DNA from: Poa pratensis
Lineage: Eukaryota > Streptophyta > Magnoliopsida > Poales > Poaceae
DNA length: 64,000 bases
Direction of reading: 5' to 3'
Assembly (NCBI GenBank): GCA_947311845.1
Contig: CAMZMU010000041.1
Location: 134,233,975-134,297,974, forward strand
Positions 22,511 to 32,181 of this stretch are shown here, piece after piece. The notes beneath the pieces were generated by a model. It saw only the letters and a list, made by a program, of their open reading frames with translations. It did no database searches and had not been told where the DNA came from. Both the position numbers and the translations under genes were made by a program. The number at the start of each line of letters is the position of its first letter. Position 1 is the first letter of the stretch.

Positions 22511-22528
22511 AGGAGTATAAATACTCCT
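22511..22528 (-). promoter_or_regulatory. Copia-2 LTR TATA region inside a perfect inverted repeat
   Basis: Eight-base arms AGGAGTAT / ATACTCCT flank AA on the plus strand (TATTTATA in element sense). The arms differ from Copia-1 by paired changes that keep symmetry. Confidence 0.65.
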
Positions 22529-22566
22529 CTCAGAAAACTGGCCATTGTGGACGAAAAATGGCCGCC

Positions 22567-22806
22567 GCGGTAATACCGGGCTCCACCCGGTAGTACCGAC
22601 TGGCGCAGAGTCAAACGTCGTCGAGGATGGTCAACTGGCCTTCGCTCACCGCCCGCCGCGGTAGTACCGGACGAACCCACGCGGTAGTACCGCGCCACCC
22701 GGTAGTACCGGCCCACTACCGGGCCAGTACCGCTAAAAACTGGGCGATGCCAGTACCGAAAATAGGCGTATAGCGGTAGTACCGAGCCTATAGCGGTACT
22801 ACCGGC
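22567..22806 (-). repeat. U3 array of the palindromic word CGGTAGTACCG (Copia-2 LTR)
   Basis: About ten exact or near copies (ccggtagtaccg, gcggtagtaccg, one cggtactaccgg) in 240 bp, just upstream (element sense) of the TATA inverted repeat. Confidence 0.8.
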
Positions 22807-22970
22807 TAGGACAGAAAATAGTCCATTTTCTTCCTTTCTTCCTTGACAAAAACCTGGGCATATATACAAAGTACAAAAGATGTTCCTGCAACTATTTAAC
22901 ACCCATATTAGTCATCTAATTGTGTTGTCGAAAAACATCAAAACACTTAGGGAAATGAAATGCTCTTTCA

Positions 22971-22985
22971 ATCTCCCCCTTTTTA
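22971..22985 (-). promoter_or_regulatory. Copia-2 polypurine tract
   Basis: Plus strand atctccccctttttа-type run; element sense reads aaaaagggggagat, matching Copia-1. Confidence 0.85.
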
Positions 22986-23411
22986 GTGTTTGACAACACA
23001 ATTAGTAGCAACACACGATTTGCAAAAGATAAGCGGGCTCCCCCTAGATGTGTGCATTTATTTGAATGTTTGCCTTTGAATGCAAAATACACACTCATCC
23101 AAACGGGCGGAGCACCTGCTATATTTTACAAGCCATGCAAGTTTACAAGATCAATATGAATAACAACTTGCATAAGATAATATAAGGAGTACTAGAACGG
23201 ACATATTACAAACACAAGGTCTTTACACGTCTTACACCGTGCACCAACGAGAGTTCAAAGCAAATATCCAAATAAAGATGAAACACAAGCGTCAAAGATC
23301 AAATGAAGGGTAGCAAGCTTGTGTTCCTCCCATGCAAATCCCACGAAACAACCTAATAGAACACATTCTCCCCCTTTGTCGCCGAAACGCCAAAAAGGGA
23401 GAAGTGCGAAG
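22986..23411 (-). other. Copia-2 3' noncoding region
   Basis: Between the ORF3 stop and the polypurine tract; no coding signal seen. Confidence 0.5.
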
Positions 23412-25211
23412 CTACACGTCCCAAGGAGCATCAAGCTCCACCAAGGTCATGGTGGGTAGATGAAGAAGACGCCAAGAACCGAGCGCCACCAGGAGGAGCA
23501 TCATCATCGCTCCAGAAACCTTGCTTGGACACCCATTCATGCTTCGGGTGATCTCTTCTTCAGAACCATCGGAGACTGTAATCTGCATTTGCCTCATCAT
23601 TGCTTTCTGACGCTGTGCTGCCTTCTTGTGAAACACATGAGCTTCATATAGACGGTCCTCGAGATCAAGCTTGAAGCAAAAGGCCCTTTTCATTTTGATT
23701 TGCAGTTTCTTGAACCAAGAAGGTTCCTCAAATGGGGGGACACTCCCCCTAGCTGTAGTATCTCCAGCAGTCTCCTCAAAAGCAGCAGCAGCCTCAGCAG
23801 CAGCAAATTCAGCCGGAGGCTTTGGCGGATCATGGGACTTGATACGAAGCTGCTTTGGCTTGAAGGTCTTGATAGGGCTGCCATCTTGGAAGATGTCTTC
23901 CTTGTAGGCATGGAGCCACTTGTGATGGATGAGCTTCATAATGTAAGGCCCATAGATGGGGGCCCTCCTACCGACGACAGTGTTCCACATCTCATTGTAC
24001 ATGAAGTCCATGACATCCAACTTGTTGCCGGTACCTTGGTTGACCTTGGAAAGCTTGAGGAGGTCAAACATGAAGCCATGAACTTGATCAAAGTTTCCCA
24101 TGCGAGGAGCAATGGTCTCACGATAGATACGGTGCAAAATCTCAAACTCCTTGACAAGGTGTGCCGATTGGCCACAAGTTCCATACTTCATAGTGATGGG
24201 TTCAAGAACTTTCTTGCCGCTAGAATAGTCGCCCTCATGGCAACGCCAACCACTAGCCTCAAGTTCTCCCTTGTCATCATATCCCAAGAGAGCTCCAAAC
24301 TCCTTCATGGTGGCTGAAAACTTAGTGTCCTTGGTCATCCATATGAGAGTCCTTTCATCATCGGTGTCAAAGTATACGGTTGCAAAGAATTGAATGATGT
24401 AGTCCTCGATGAAAGGTTGATGCACCTTCATGATATCCAAGAATCCAAACTCTTCGCACATAGCTAGAGTGTCATCAAAGTAGCCCTCGTGCTTCGATCT
24501 CTCACCCATGACATGTCAATTGAGTGTTGAGGAACAAACTTGTAGTTCTTGTGGAGATATATTTCCTTGTAAATCCTTTCTTGATCATTGGTGTAGAAGT
24601 GAGGATGACGGACTTGGGCAGACCTTTCAGTATCATAGGGATTCTCTTCACGAAGTGTTTGATAGTCAGTGTTTGTCCAAAGATGAAGAGCCTTGCGGAC
24701 ATGGGGCTGCCTTGGATTCTTAGCAGCAACAGTCTTGGGCTTAGAGCGAGTCCGGGCAGTGGACCTAGCAGGCATCACCTCTTCTTCTTCCTCAACATCC
24801 TCAAGATCCTCTTCCAAAGGTCTTCTCTTCTTACTACCACGACCACCACGACTACCTGTGAAATATAGCAAATAGGTAGGGAGGGAATGTAGATAAGTGC
24901 ACAAGTTCATGGAAGTGAGAAACAAACTAGTCAACAGATGTAATTAGGAGATGATTCAATCAAATTTGCTCCACACGGTAGTACCGGGCTCCAGCCGGTA
25001 GTACCGGGTGACCCGAGTCAAAACAGAAGTGGCCACAAAATCGAGTGATTCATCCACAAACTACATAAATCAACTAGCAAACGAGGCCTAAGAGATCATC
25101 CATCCAATTTTAACCGTGAACTATGGAGCTACCGGTGATTTCCTCAAGAATGCATCTAGGTTTCAAACGAGAAACAAAGGGAGCAAGAAATGGGGAAATA
25201 CCGGAGGCCAT
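23412..25211 (-). pseudogene. Copia-2 ORF3: spliced accessory gene of unknown function, one frameshift
   Basis: Exon 1 is 25211-25133 (MASGISPFLAPF start, donor ACCG|GTAGCT, phase 1). The intron is 25132-24856 with acceptor ATTTCACAG. Exon 2 opens GSRGGRGSKKRRPLEEDLED, a basic then acidic stretch, and shifts frame near 24500. It then reads 365 codons to 23412, including IIQFFATVYFDTDDE, TLIWMTKDTKF, MKEFGALLGY and GPYIMKLIHHKW, with an Ala/Glu-rich stretch before a basic C-terminal part. FATV, TD-E, WMT, F and L-x-Y positions align with Copia-1 ORF3 but overall similarity is low compared with pol. No transmembrane or signal segment is visible. Function unknown. Confidence 0.7.
24976..25008 (-). 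repeat. Word copies inside the Copia-2 ORF3 intron
   Basis: Two copies of CGGTAGTACCG in 33 bp within the predicted intron 25132-24856. Confidence 0.75.
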
Positions 25212-25390
25212 GGAGGAGATCGACAAGGGGAGCCTCCCACGGAGCAGATCTGGAGCGGGGATGGCGGAGGCCGGCGACCTGGGCGGCGGCCGGCGATGGG
25301 AGAGAGAGAGGGCAGCAGAGGTGGTTCGTGCGGGTGGGGAAGAATAACCCCCAGCCCGCACGATGGATGGATTAGGCGAGCGCTGCCTTG

Positions 25391-25509
25391 CCCGGTAGTA
25401 CCGGGGCGGACAAGCCGGTACTACCGGGTATGAATTTTTTCGAGCAGGTGATTAAACCTGCTTAAATTCATATCCGGTACTACCGACTTCCACACCCGGT
25501 ACTACTGGG
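25391..25509 (-). repeat. Word array upstream of Copia-2 ORF3 exon 1
   Basis: Four copies (cggtagtaccg, cggtactaccg twice, cggtactactg) in mixed orientation about 180-300 bp upstream of the presumed ORF3 ATG at 25211. Confidence 0.75.
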
Positions 25510-25996
25510 GCCCCCTCTTGGAACTCCAGATATTTAGTGGTAAGAATTGAACTTGTGCAAGAGAGAAAGTTTGACGGGATGAGATAGGCTTAGGATTGAG
25601 AAGCTCAAACTGAAAATGGTACTTCATACTCAATTTGCAAGAGGCAAACAACAACCAAACAAAAAACCCAAATTGAGCATGTTTTCCATGAGAGACATAA
25701 AAAAGACAAATAAAATCCAAATAACACCAACTCTTCACAAAAGAAGAGGGTGGTGGCCTAGGCCACCATGTTTGAGTTTATGGCGTGACACCGCGAAGAT
25801 GTATCTTGGGTTCACAACCAACACTCGTTATTTAAGCTCACAATTCATCGAACGAATATAGAGAAGCAAATGAGTTCTTAATATCGGCATAATGGGGGGA
25901 GGGATAGTCCAATGGATTAGGACCGCACTCCCCCTATGTCCATGCCTACACCTAAACCAAATAGATAGTCAAAATATAGGTGTGTATGCAAGATGG
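25510..25996 (-). other. Copia-2 spacer between ORF3 and RNase H
   Basis: Noncoding. Holds the 16-bp palindrome GGTGGCCTAGGCCACC (25752-25767), the empty site matching the Copia-1 MITE (about 25775-25790) and the internal polypurine-like tract near 25930. Confidence 0.6.
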
Positions 25997-26720
25997 TCAA
26001 GTCAAGCTCCTAGAATCCACGATATTTAGCTCATGCCTCAAGAAGGTGAATCTTGCTTCATCAAGTGGCTTCGTGAAAATGTCGGCAAGTTGTTTTGGTT
26101 GGAATATAGCCAAGCTCAATATCACCACGAGCAATATGATCCCGAATAAAATGATGACGAATCTCAATATGCTTCGTTCTTGAGTGTTGCACCGGATTGT
26201 GGCCAATCTTGATAGCACTTTCATTGTCACACAAAGAGGCACTTTGTCACAATTGACACCGTATTCCTTTAAAGTTTGCCTCATCCATAACAATTGAGTG
26301 CATGCACTAGCGGCCGCCACATACTCGGCTTCGGCGGAGGAGAGATATGCAATTTTGCTTCTTAGAAGACCAACTCACCAAGGACCTACCAAGAAATTGG
26401 CATGCCCCAGAAGTTGATTTCCTATCATCCTTGCAACCGGCCCAATCCGAATCCGTGTACCCGGCAAGAGAGAAATTAGTGCCCTTTGGGTACCACAAAC
26501 CAAACCTTGGGGTATCAACCAAATATCGAAGGATTCTATTGACCGCCACCATGTGGCTTTCTTTAGGAGCGGCTTGATACCTTGCACACACCCCTACACT
26601 CAACACAATATCGGGTCTAGATGCACAAAGATAAAGCAAAGAACCAATCATAGAGCGATAAAGTTTTTGATCAACATCGATACCGTCATGGTTAAGTTCA
26701 AGATGGCATTTGGTGTCCAT
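25997..26720 (-). pseudogene. Copia-2 RNase H, frameshifted
   Basis: The first part (26720-26307) carries SRPDIVLSVGVCARYQ, YTDSDWAGCKDD and SWSSKKQNCIS, then shifts frame just before the AEAEY motif. The second part (26320-25997) resumes with ACTQLLWMRQTLKEY, loses frame again near the CDNES motif, and ends QLADIFTKPLDEARF. At least two frameshifts. Confidence 0.88.
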
Positions 26721-27571
26721 GGGAAACCGCTTCCCTTAGCATTGTGCATATTGAACCTCTTGAGCATGTCTTGGGTATATTTGGTTTGAGAGATGAAAGT
26801 CCCTTCATTCAATTGCTTGATCTCAAAACCGAGAAAGAACTTCAATTCGCCCATCATAGACATCTCGAACCTATCGGTCATAAGCTTTGAAAATTCATCA
26901 TTGAAAGCTTTGTTAGATGAGCCAAATATAATATCATCAACATAAAGTTGGCATATGAAAAGCTCCCCTTTAACCCTCTTGGTAAAGAGGGTGGGATCGA
27001 TTTGCCCCAATTCAAATCCACGGTCTAGCAATAGCTCTCTTAGGTGCTCATACCAAGCACGAGGTGCTTGTTTGAGACCATAGAGCGCCTTATCAAGCTT
27101 GTAGACATGGTTAGGGAATTTAGGGTCCTCGAAACCCGGTGGTTGCTTAACATATACCAACTCCTTTAAAGGACCATTAAGAAAGGCACTTTTCACATCC
27201 ATTTGTTGCAATTTAAAGTTATGATGTGATGCATATGCAAGAAGGATACGGATGGACTCAAGGCGAGCCACGGGTGCATAAGTCTCTCCAAAATCAATGC
27301 CTTCAACTTGAGAGTATCCTTGTGCAACCAATCTTGCCTTGTTCCTCACAACCATTCCATGCTCATCTTGCTTGTTCTTGAATATCCACTTTGTGCCTAT
27401 AACATTGCGGCAATCTTTTGGCTTCTCAACTAGATTCCACACTTTGTTGCGCTTGAAGTTATTGAGTTCATCATGCATAGCTTCTAACCAATCCGGATCT
27501 TCAAGAGCTTCAAACACTTTCTTTGGTTCCACCATGGAAATATGAGCTTGATGTTCACTAAAGCTTGCCAA
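26648..27571 (-). pseudogene. Copia-2 reverse transcriptase, nearly complete
   Basis: Full Copia RT including the N-terminal [19 protein letters not shown] missing from Copia-1, then [24 protein letters not shown] and the catalytic [11 protein letters not shown] frameshift near 26730 sends the last codons out of frame, and another between 27571 and 27634 disconnects the integrase. Confidence 0.92.
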
Positions 27572-27633
27572 TTGCCTTCTTGTGGTAACACCTCTCTTGT
27601 GGTCACCAAGGATGTTTTCTAGACGGTGACTCT

Positions 27634-29346
27634 TTATTTTAAAGTCTTTTCAACTCTTGCTTTACGACGGGCTTCGATATCTCTATTGCATCTTGGAGGT
27701 ATCTCTTGATCATCTTGATCATTTGAGTCCCCGTCTTGACCGGAATGTTGACCTTGATCATCTTCAACAATGGAAGGAGAGGGTTGATCTTGGTCATGAC
27801 CTTGGCTAGCATCAACAATAGGAGAACTTGGTTCTTGCATAGCAACTTGGTCAACATGAGGAGGGTCTTGAACTTGTTCTTGGGGTGGTGCATCATTTGC
27901 TTCCATGATAGGCGCCGTTTCAACTTGTGATGAAGAGGCCTCCACTTGAATGGAGCTTGGACTTGCTTGAGGAGACTCGTAATGAATCTCAACGGGACGA
28001 TGGAAACCAATGCCCATTCTTCTTATAGCATCTTGAGGCTCTTCATTATCTACATCACAAACATGAAATTGCGCCACTTGGGAGCCGTCATTCTCATCGA
28101 ACCTCACATCACAAGATTCTATGACTTTCCCAACGGTTTTGTCATAGACTCTATAGGTGTGAGATTCGGCACCGTACCCAACAAAAACACCCTCTAAAGC
28201 TTTAGATTCAAATTTAGACAAACGAACACTTTTGTTCTTATAGAAACACTTACAACCAAATACTCGGTAGTAGGAGACATTGGGCTTGTTGCCGGTGAGC
28301 ATCTCATAAGATGTAAGCTTCTTGCCAACTCGAAAGAATAGCCGGTTTGATGAATGACACGCCGTGGAGATAGCCTCGGCCCATAGAAAGAGTGGAGACT
28401 TAAACTCCGCCAACATAGACCTTGCCATATCCATGAGAGTCCGGTTCTTCCTTTCGGCTACACCATTTTGTTGAGGGGTATATGCAGCGGAATATTGATG
28501 ACGAATCCCCTCTTCACTAAGAAACTCATTTAAGGTGTAGTTCTTGAACTCGGAGCCATTATCACTCCTAATGACCAATATAGGGACATTTTATTGGCGT
28601 TGAACTTCATTGGAAAAGTCGATGACGGCTTGTTGGGTCTCATCCTTCGTCTTGAAGAAATAAACCCAAGTAAATCTTGAATAGTCATCAACAATCACCA
28701 AACAATATTTCTTCCCACCAAGACTTGGTTGAGGCACGGCACCAAAGAGATCAACATGAAGAAGTTCCAATATCCTCTTTGATGAAATGATGGTCTTGCT
28801 TGGATGGGGAGAATCATGCATCTTTCCTTCAACACAAGCCCTACAAAGACGATCTCTAGAAAAAGAAACATTGTCTTTTAGTCCAAGAATGTGGCCACCC
28901 TTGTGAAGACTTTGCAAAGTTCTCATGTTGACATGGGACAAGCGGCGATGCCACAACCATCCCACGTCGGCCTTTCCGAATAGGCATATTGCTTGAGTGT
29001 TGGTAGACCCCGAAAAGTCCACCACGAACAACTCATTTTCAACATACCCAACGAACATGACCTTTAGAGTCTTGCTCCTCAAGAGTACCACCATATCAAT
29101 AGTAAAATGGACATCAAAATTCATCTTATTAAGTGCACGAACGAACATAAGATTGTAACCGAGGGACTCGACAAGCATGACATTTACAAGGGTGATATCC
29201 TTTGCAACTACCACCTTGCCGAGACCCGTTACCTCCGCTTTTGATTTATCACCATAGGAGACGGATGCTTGATTTATATTTGGTCCCAACTCCGTCATGA
29301 TCTCCTTGCTTCCGGTCATATGACTAGTGCATCCACTATCAACCAC
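27634..29346 (-). pseudogene. Copia-2 protease-integrase, one in-frame stop
   Basis: Protease MVDSGCTSHMTGS at the start, GAG-pre-integrase (WLWHRRLSHVNMRTL, CRACVEGK) and integrase core (HVDLFGAV, IRSDNGSEF, GVAERKNRTL). An in-frame TAA at 28593-28591 interrupts the core between the first and second catalytic Asp. The C-terminal FVGYG segment and Q/D-rich linker follow to 27634. Confidence 0.9.
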
Positions 29347-29383
29347 CCATTTAGACCCACCGGAAGCATAGTCCTACAAGAAA

Positions 29384-30078
29384 TCATTGCTTGGTTTTAG
29401 GTACCCATTTCTCAATGGGTCCTCTTTTGTTAGCAACAAGGGTCTTAGGAACCCAAATAGAATAAGCAATGTAACCATCATAAGGACCAACATATTTTGC
29501 ATAAACATCTCCATAATAATCAACATAAAGAATGTAGTTGGGATTGTTATGCCCCGCAAAGTCACTACGAGTGGTCTTGCCCCTAGTGGCATTACCACCC
29601 GCAATGGAAGTCTTGGCTTGTGCGGGCTTGGCATTGATGTTGCTCTTCTTCTTCTTTGCCTTGGCCCCATAACCAAGGCCCTCTTTCCCTTTGTGTGGCT
29701 TTTGCTCAAAAATTTGAGCAACAATATTTTCTTTACCTTTAGGAATAGAGGTCTTGGCACTAGTGGCCTTGGCAAGCTCAATCTTCAACCTAGCATTTTT
29801 CTCAATAATATTTGCATGATCACAAGAGGGAGTAGAGGTGCTTGGTGAGTTAGAATTAGAAAGTTGAGTTTGAAGTTGCTCATGAGACTTGATTAGAAGA
29901 GAGTGGGTACTTTCCAAGGCCTTGTGAGCCTTGTTAAGTTTCTCCATATCCTCAAGGAGTCTAGCATTAGCAACCACAAACTCGACTTTCTCCTTTTTAA
30001 TCACTTTATATTTAGCAAAGACATGGTCTCTATCCTTAATGATTTTAGCAATTATTTCATCATTTTTATCATCAAGAG
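29384..30078 (-). pseudogene. Copia-2 gag, C-terminal half, cut by Gypsy-A
   Basis: Charged coiled-coil-like segment (EKLNKAHKALESTHSLL), a lysine-rich linker and a tail ending GPIEKWVPKTKQ. Homologous to 13200-13800 of Copia-1 and retains two segments deleted there. The capsid and knuckle part is missing because Gypsy-A begins at 30079. Confidence 0.85.
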
Positions 30079-30605
30079 TGTCGGGGGAATACTTTGCAGA
30101 TTAACCCGCGGCCCATATTTGATAAAGTGTGACTCAGCTTACACGCACAATAAAGGCCTGCATGAAAGCAAGCCCAATATCGTACCGCCACAAGGAGAAG
30201 GATCTAGAAGACATATCCTGGAAGACGTGAGGAGGAGTTAGTCTCCGAGTAGGTTCCAGTCGATGTATTCCTTGTGGAGGAAGTTTCCTTTGTAACCTAG
30301 CGAGCCTCTGTGTATATAAAGATGACTCGCAGGATTTAGACAGGGTCAAGCTATCAAGCCCTAAAACCCTAGTTCTTACGGCGAGTTCCCAGATCGAATC
30401 GCCTCCATTGTAAAACCACATATATCATATCAATACCAATCTAAGGTAGGCAGGAAGTAGGTCTTTACATCACATTGAGGGGCCAAACCTGGGTAAATCT
30501 GTGTTCGTCCTTGTTCCTGCGATTCCAAGCTCGGAGACGATTGACTCGCGCAAATCCCACACCTACGAAGTCATCCATGACATCTGACGTAACAAACCCA
30601 CGACA
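30079..30605 (+). repeat. Gypsy-A 5' LTR
   Basis: Begins tgtcgggggaa and ends cccacgaca, with a tatataaa box near 30313 and the primer site immediately after. The presumed left TSD is aagag (30074-30078). Confidence 0.88.
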
Positions 30606-30607
30606 GT

Positions 30608-30625
30608 TGGCGCCCACCGTGGGGC
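30608..30625 (+). promoter_or_regulatory. Gypsy-A primer-binding site
   Basis: TGGCGCCCACCGTGGGGC follows the LTR after two bases, the form shared with Gypsy-B and typical of grass Tat-lineage elements. Confidence 0.8.
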
Positions 30626-30642
30626 CTGCGGTCAAGAGTGTC

Positions 30643-31189
30643 ATGTTCCGCGTAGGATCGGAATCAGGGTTCAAGGACATCACCATCGGCCAAGTGGAAG
30701 ATATCAATGGTGTTCCCTTCATCGACGACTCAGAGTGGGGACCAGAGGCAGATCATGTTGAATTTGGGTATGTTATTCCCATCGGGTCTGTGAAAGTCTT
30801 CGTCGGGTCCGTCAGTCGCAGATCTACCGACGCGACTCAAGGAGGCGAATCAGGAGAGGAACTGCGGCCAGTTAGGGTCCGCGTGCTAGAAGAACTGCAA
30901 CAAGCCTCCGTCCCGTCAAAACCAATCTGGGAACCTCTGCTTAGCCGGGAGAAAGATCCCAAAATTGAAGAAATCGAAGCCGTCAGGGTGGAGCTTTGTG
31001 AAGAAGCACAAAGACTCGTGGCAGAGCGCAAAAAACTCCAGGAAGAAGATCGGCGACTGAGGCGTTGGCAGCAAAAGCAGTAGGCAATTTGCACCAAGAC
31101 TGACAAAGGGGGGCAAGAGATGAAGCAGAAGTTCCACAATAATCCGGAGAGCAATATGCACGCCGCGATCGGGATATTATCAAAAATAG
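30643..31189 (+). pseudogene. Gypsy-A gag, N-terminal part
   Basis: From ATG 30643: SGFKDITIGQVEDINGVPFIDDSEWGPEAD, then a long charged helix (EEIEAVRVELCEEAQRLVAE). An in-frame TAG at 31081 breaks it, and the same frame continues to the Gypsy-B insertion at 31189/31190. Equivalent leader sequences occur in Gypsy-B and Gypsy-C. Confidence 0.75.
31185..31189. repeat. Gypsy-B TSD, left copy (aatag)
   Basis: aatag here and at 59668-59672, directly outside the two LTRs. Confidence 0.9.
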
Positions 31190-31708
31190 TGTCGTCGTAT
31201 CGGCATCTTGGATAGGAGACGGGGTCCTGCTAGGCGAGGGTGAACGTAGGGCAAGAAGGTGGACATCGTCGAGGTCGGGATTGTACACGACAGTTTACCC
31301 AGCTTCAGGCTCCACGGCGGTGGCGGAGCCCTACGTGCTGCTATAACTCACTATAAGGCAATAGCCGTGAAACAGGTTACAATGAGTTGGTCGTATGTTG
31401 ATTGGATGCCCTAAAGGCGTCCCGAGGTCCAGCTTATATAGGTAGCTGGACCTAGGGTTACAAGGAGATTACGTATCCGGCAAGCATACAGAGTCCTAAA
31501 CCTAGCCGGCATGTCTGCCGCCTTCCGTCTTGCTCCTGGTGACTTCATGGGCTTCAGTCTTGGGCCTCCTCCTTGCCGGCATCCGCCTTCCTTGGCCGTC
31601 AGCTATCTGGGCCGCCCGGCAGGCAAAGCCTTCACCACCACTGCGGGCCACCCTGGACTAGCCGGATTGATCCATGCTGGTGATACCCTAGTAGGTATAT
31701 CCCCAACA
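31190..31708 (-). repeat. Gypsy-B 3' LTR
   Basis: On the plus strand starts tgtcgtcgtatcgg and ends atatccccaaca; matches 59151-59667. Confidence 0.92.
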
Positions 31709-31723
31709 TTAGCCCCTGGAAGG
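31709..31723 (-). promoter_or_regulatory. Gypsy-B polypurine tract
   Basis: Element sense ccttccaggggctaa abuts the 3' LTR; weakly purine-rich, assigned mainly by position. Confidence 0.5.
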
Positions 31724-32181
31724 GTTCGAGTTCTTCAGGCGCCGTCTTCTTTTGTCGGCAACGTCCATCTTGTCTTGTAAGCGGCTGAAGAGCTTGAAGC
31801 ATTCCAAAGTTGAAAGTAAGCGGCGGTCCGCCTAACGTAGTCGGATGATTTGCCGCCATCATGGGAAAGACGACCTGACCGCTGTCAGGAATCTTCCCGG
31901 CACCAGTCTTGTCATTTGACCAGTCCCATCAAATGGTGACGGATGACGTCATGCAGTCCACGACAGTTTGGATTTGGGCATGTGTCATGATTGTTTCTCC
32001 ACTACGCACAAGAATCGGGGAGAAGGCCGCAGACACCGTTGCCACGACGTGCAAATCGTGGACACGTGGCGGAAATCGTGCGTCCCCCAATCTCGCGCAC
32101 GAATCTTGGCGCGTGGAGTTAAATACCCAAAGGGCACGCCGAGGTTGGTCTTCTTCCCCATTCGCACCCACCGCGGCCTCC
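31724..32181 (+). promoter_or_regulatory. Presumed promoter/leader of the Gypsy-B antisense gene
   Basis: Noncoding stretch between the LTR and the interrupted leader. A TTAAATAC box at 32119-32126 lies about 60 bp before the pyrimidine-rich sequence that, after removing the solo LTR, continues to the antisense gene ATG at 33713. Confidence 0.45.

Larger units (their letters stand above)
21827..22970 (-). repeat. Copia-2 3' LTR
   Basis: On the plus strand it starts tgaaaggatc and ends atgctctttca, next to the complemented polypurine tract. The R-U5 half is readily alignable to Copia-1 (for example cacctagaggggg against cccccctctaggtg), but U3 is different and carries CGGTAGTACCG words. Confidence 0.88.
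21827..30078 (-). mobile_element. Copia-2: related Ty1-copia element, minus strand, interrupted in gag
   Basis: Read right to left: gag C-terminal half, protease, integrase, RT, RNase H, ORF3, polypurine tract and 3' LTR (22970-21827). RT differs from Copia-1 at roughly 12 of 150 residues, so the two are sister families, but U3 and ORF3 differ far more. At 30078/30079 gag is cut by the Gypsy-A LTR; the N-terminal gag, primer site and 5' LTR should lie beyond the window. Stops and frameshifts break pol in at least four places. Confidence 0.9.

Noticed and set aside
18571..25211. ORF3 as an envelope-like gene
   Set aside because: Position fits env-like genes, but I see no signal peptide, hydrophobic transmembrane segment or fusion-type feature in either copy.
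30079..30605. Copia-2 ending naturally at 30078
   Set aside because: The break falls inside gag at a clean TG LTR start, so it is an insertion point rather than an element end.
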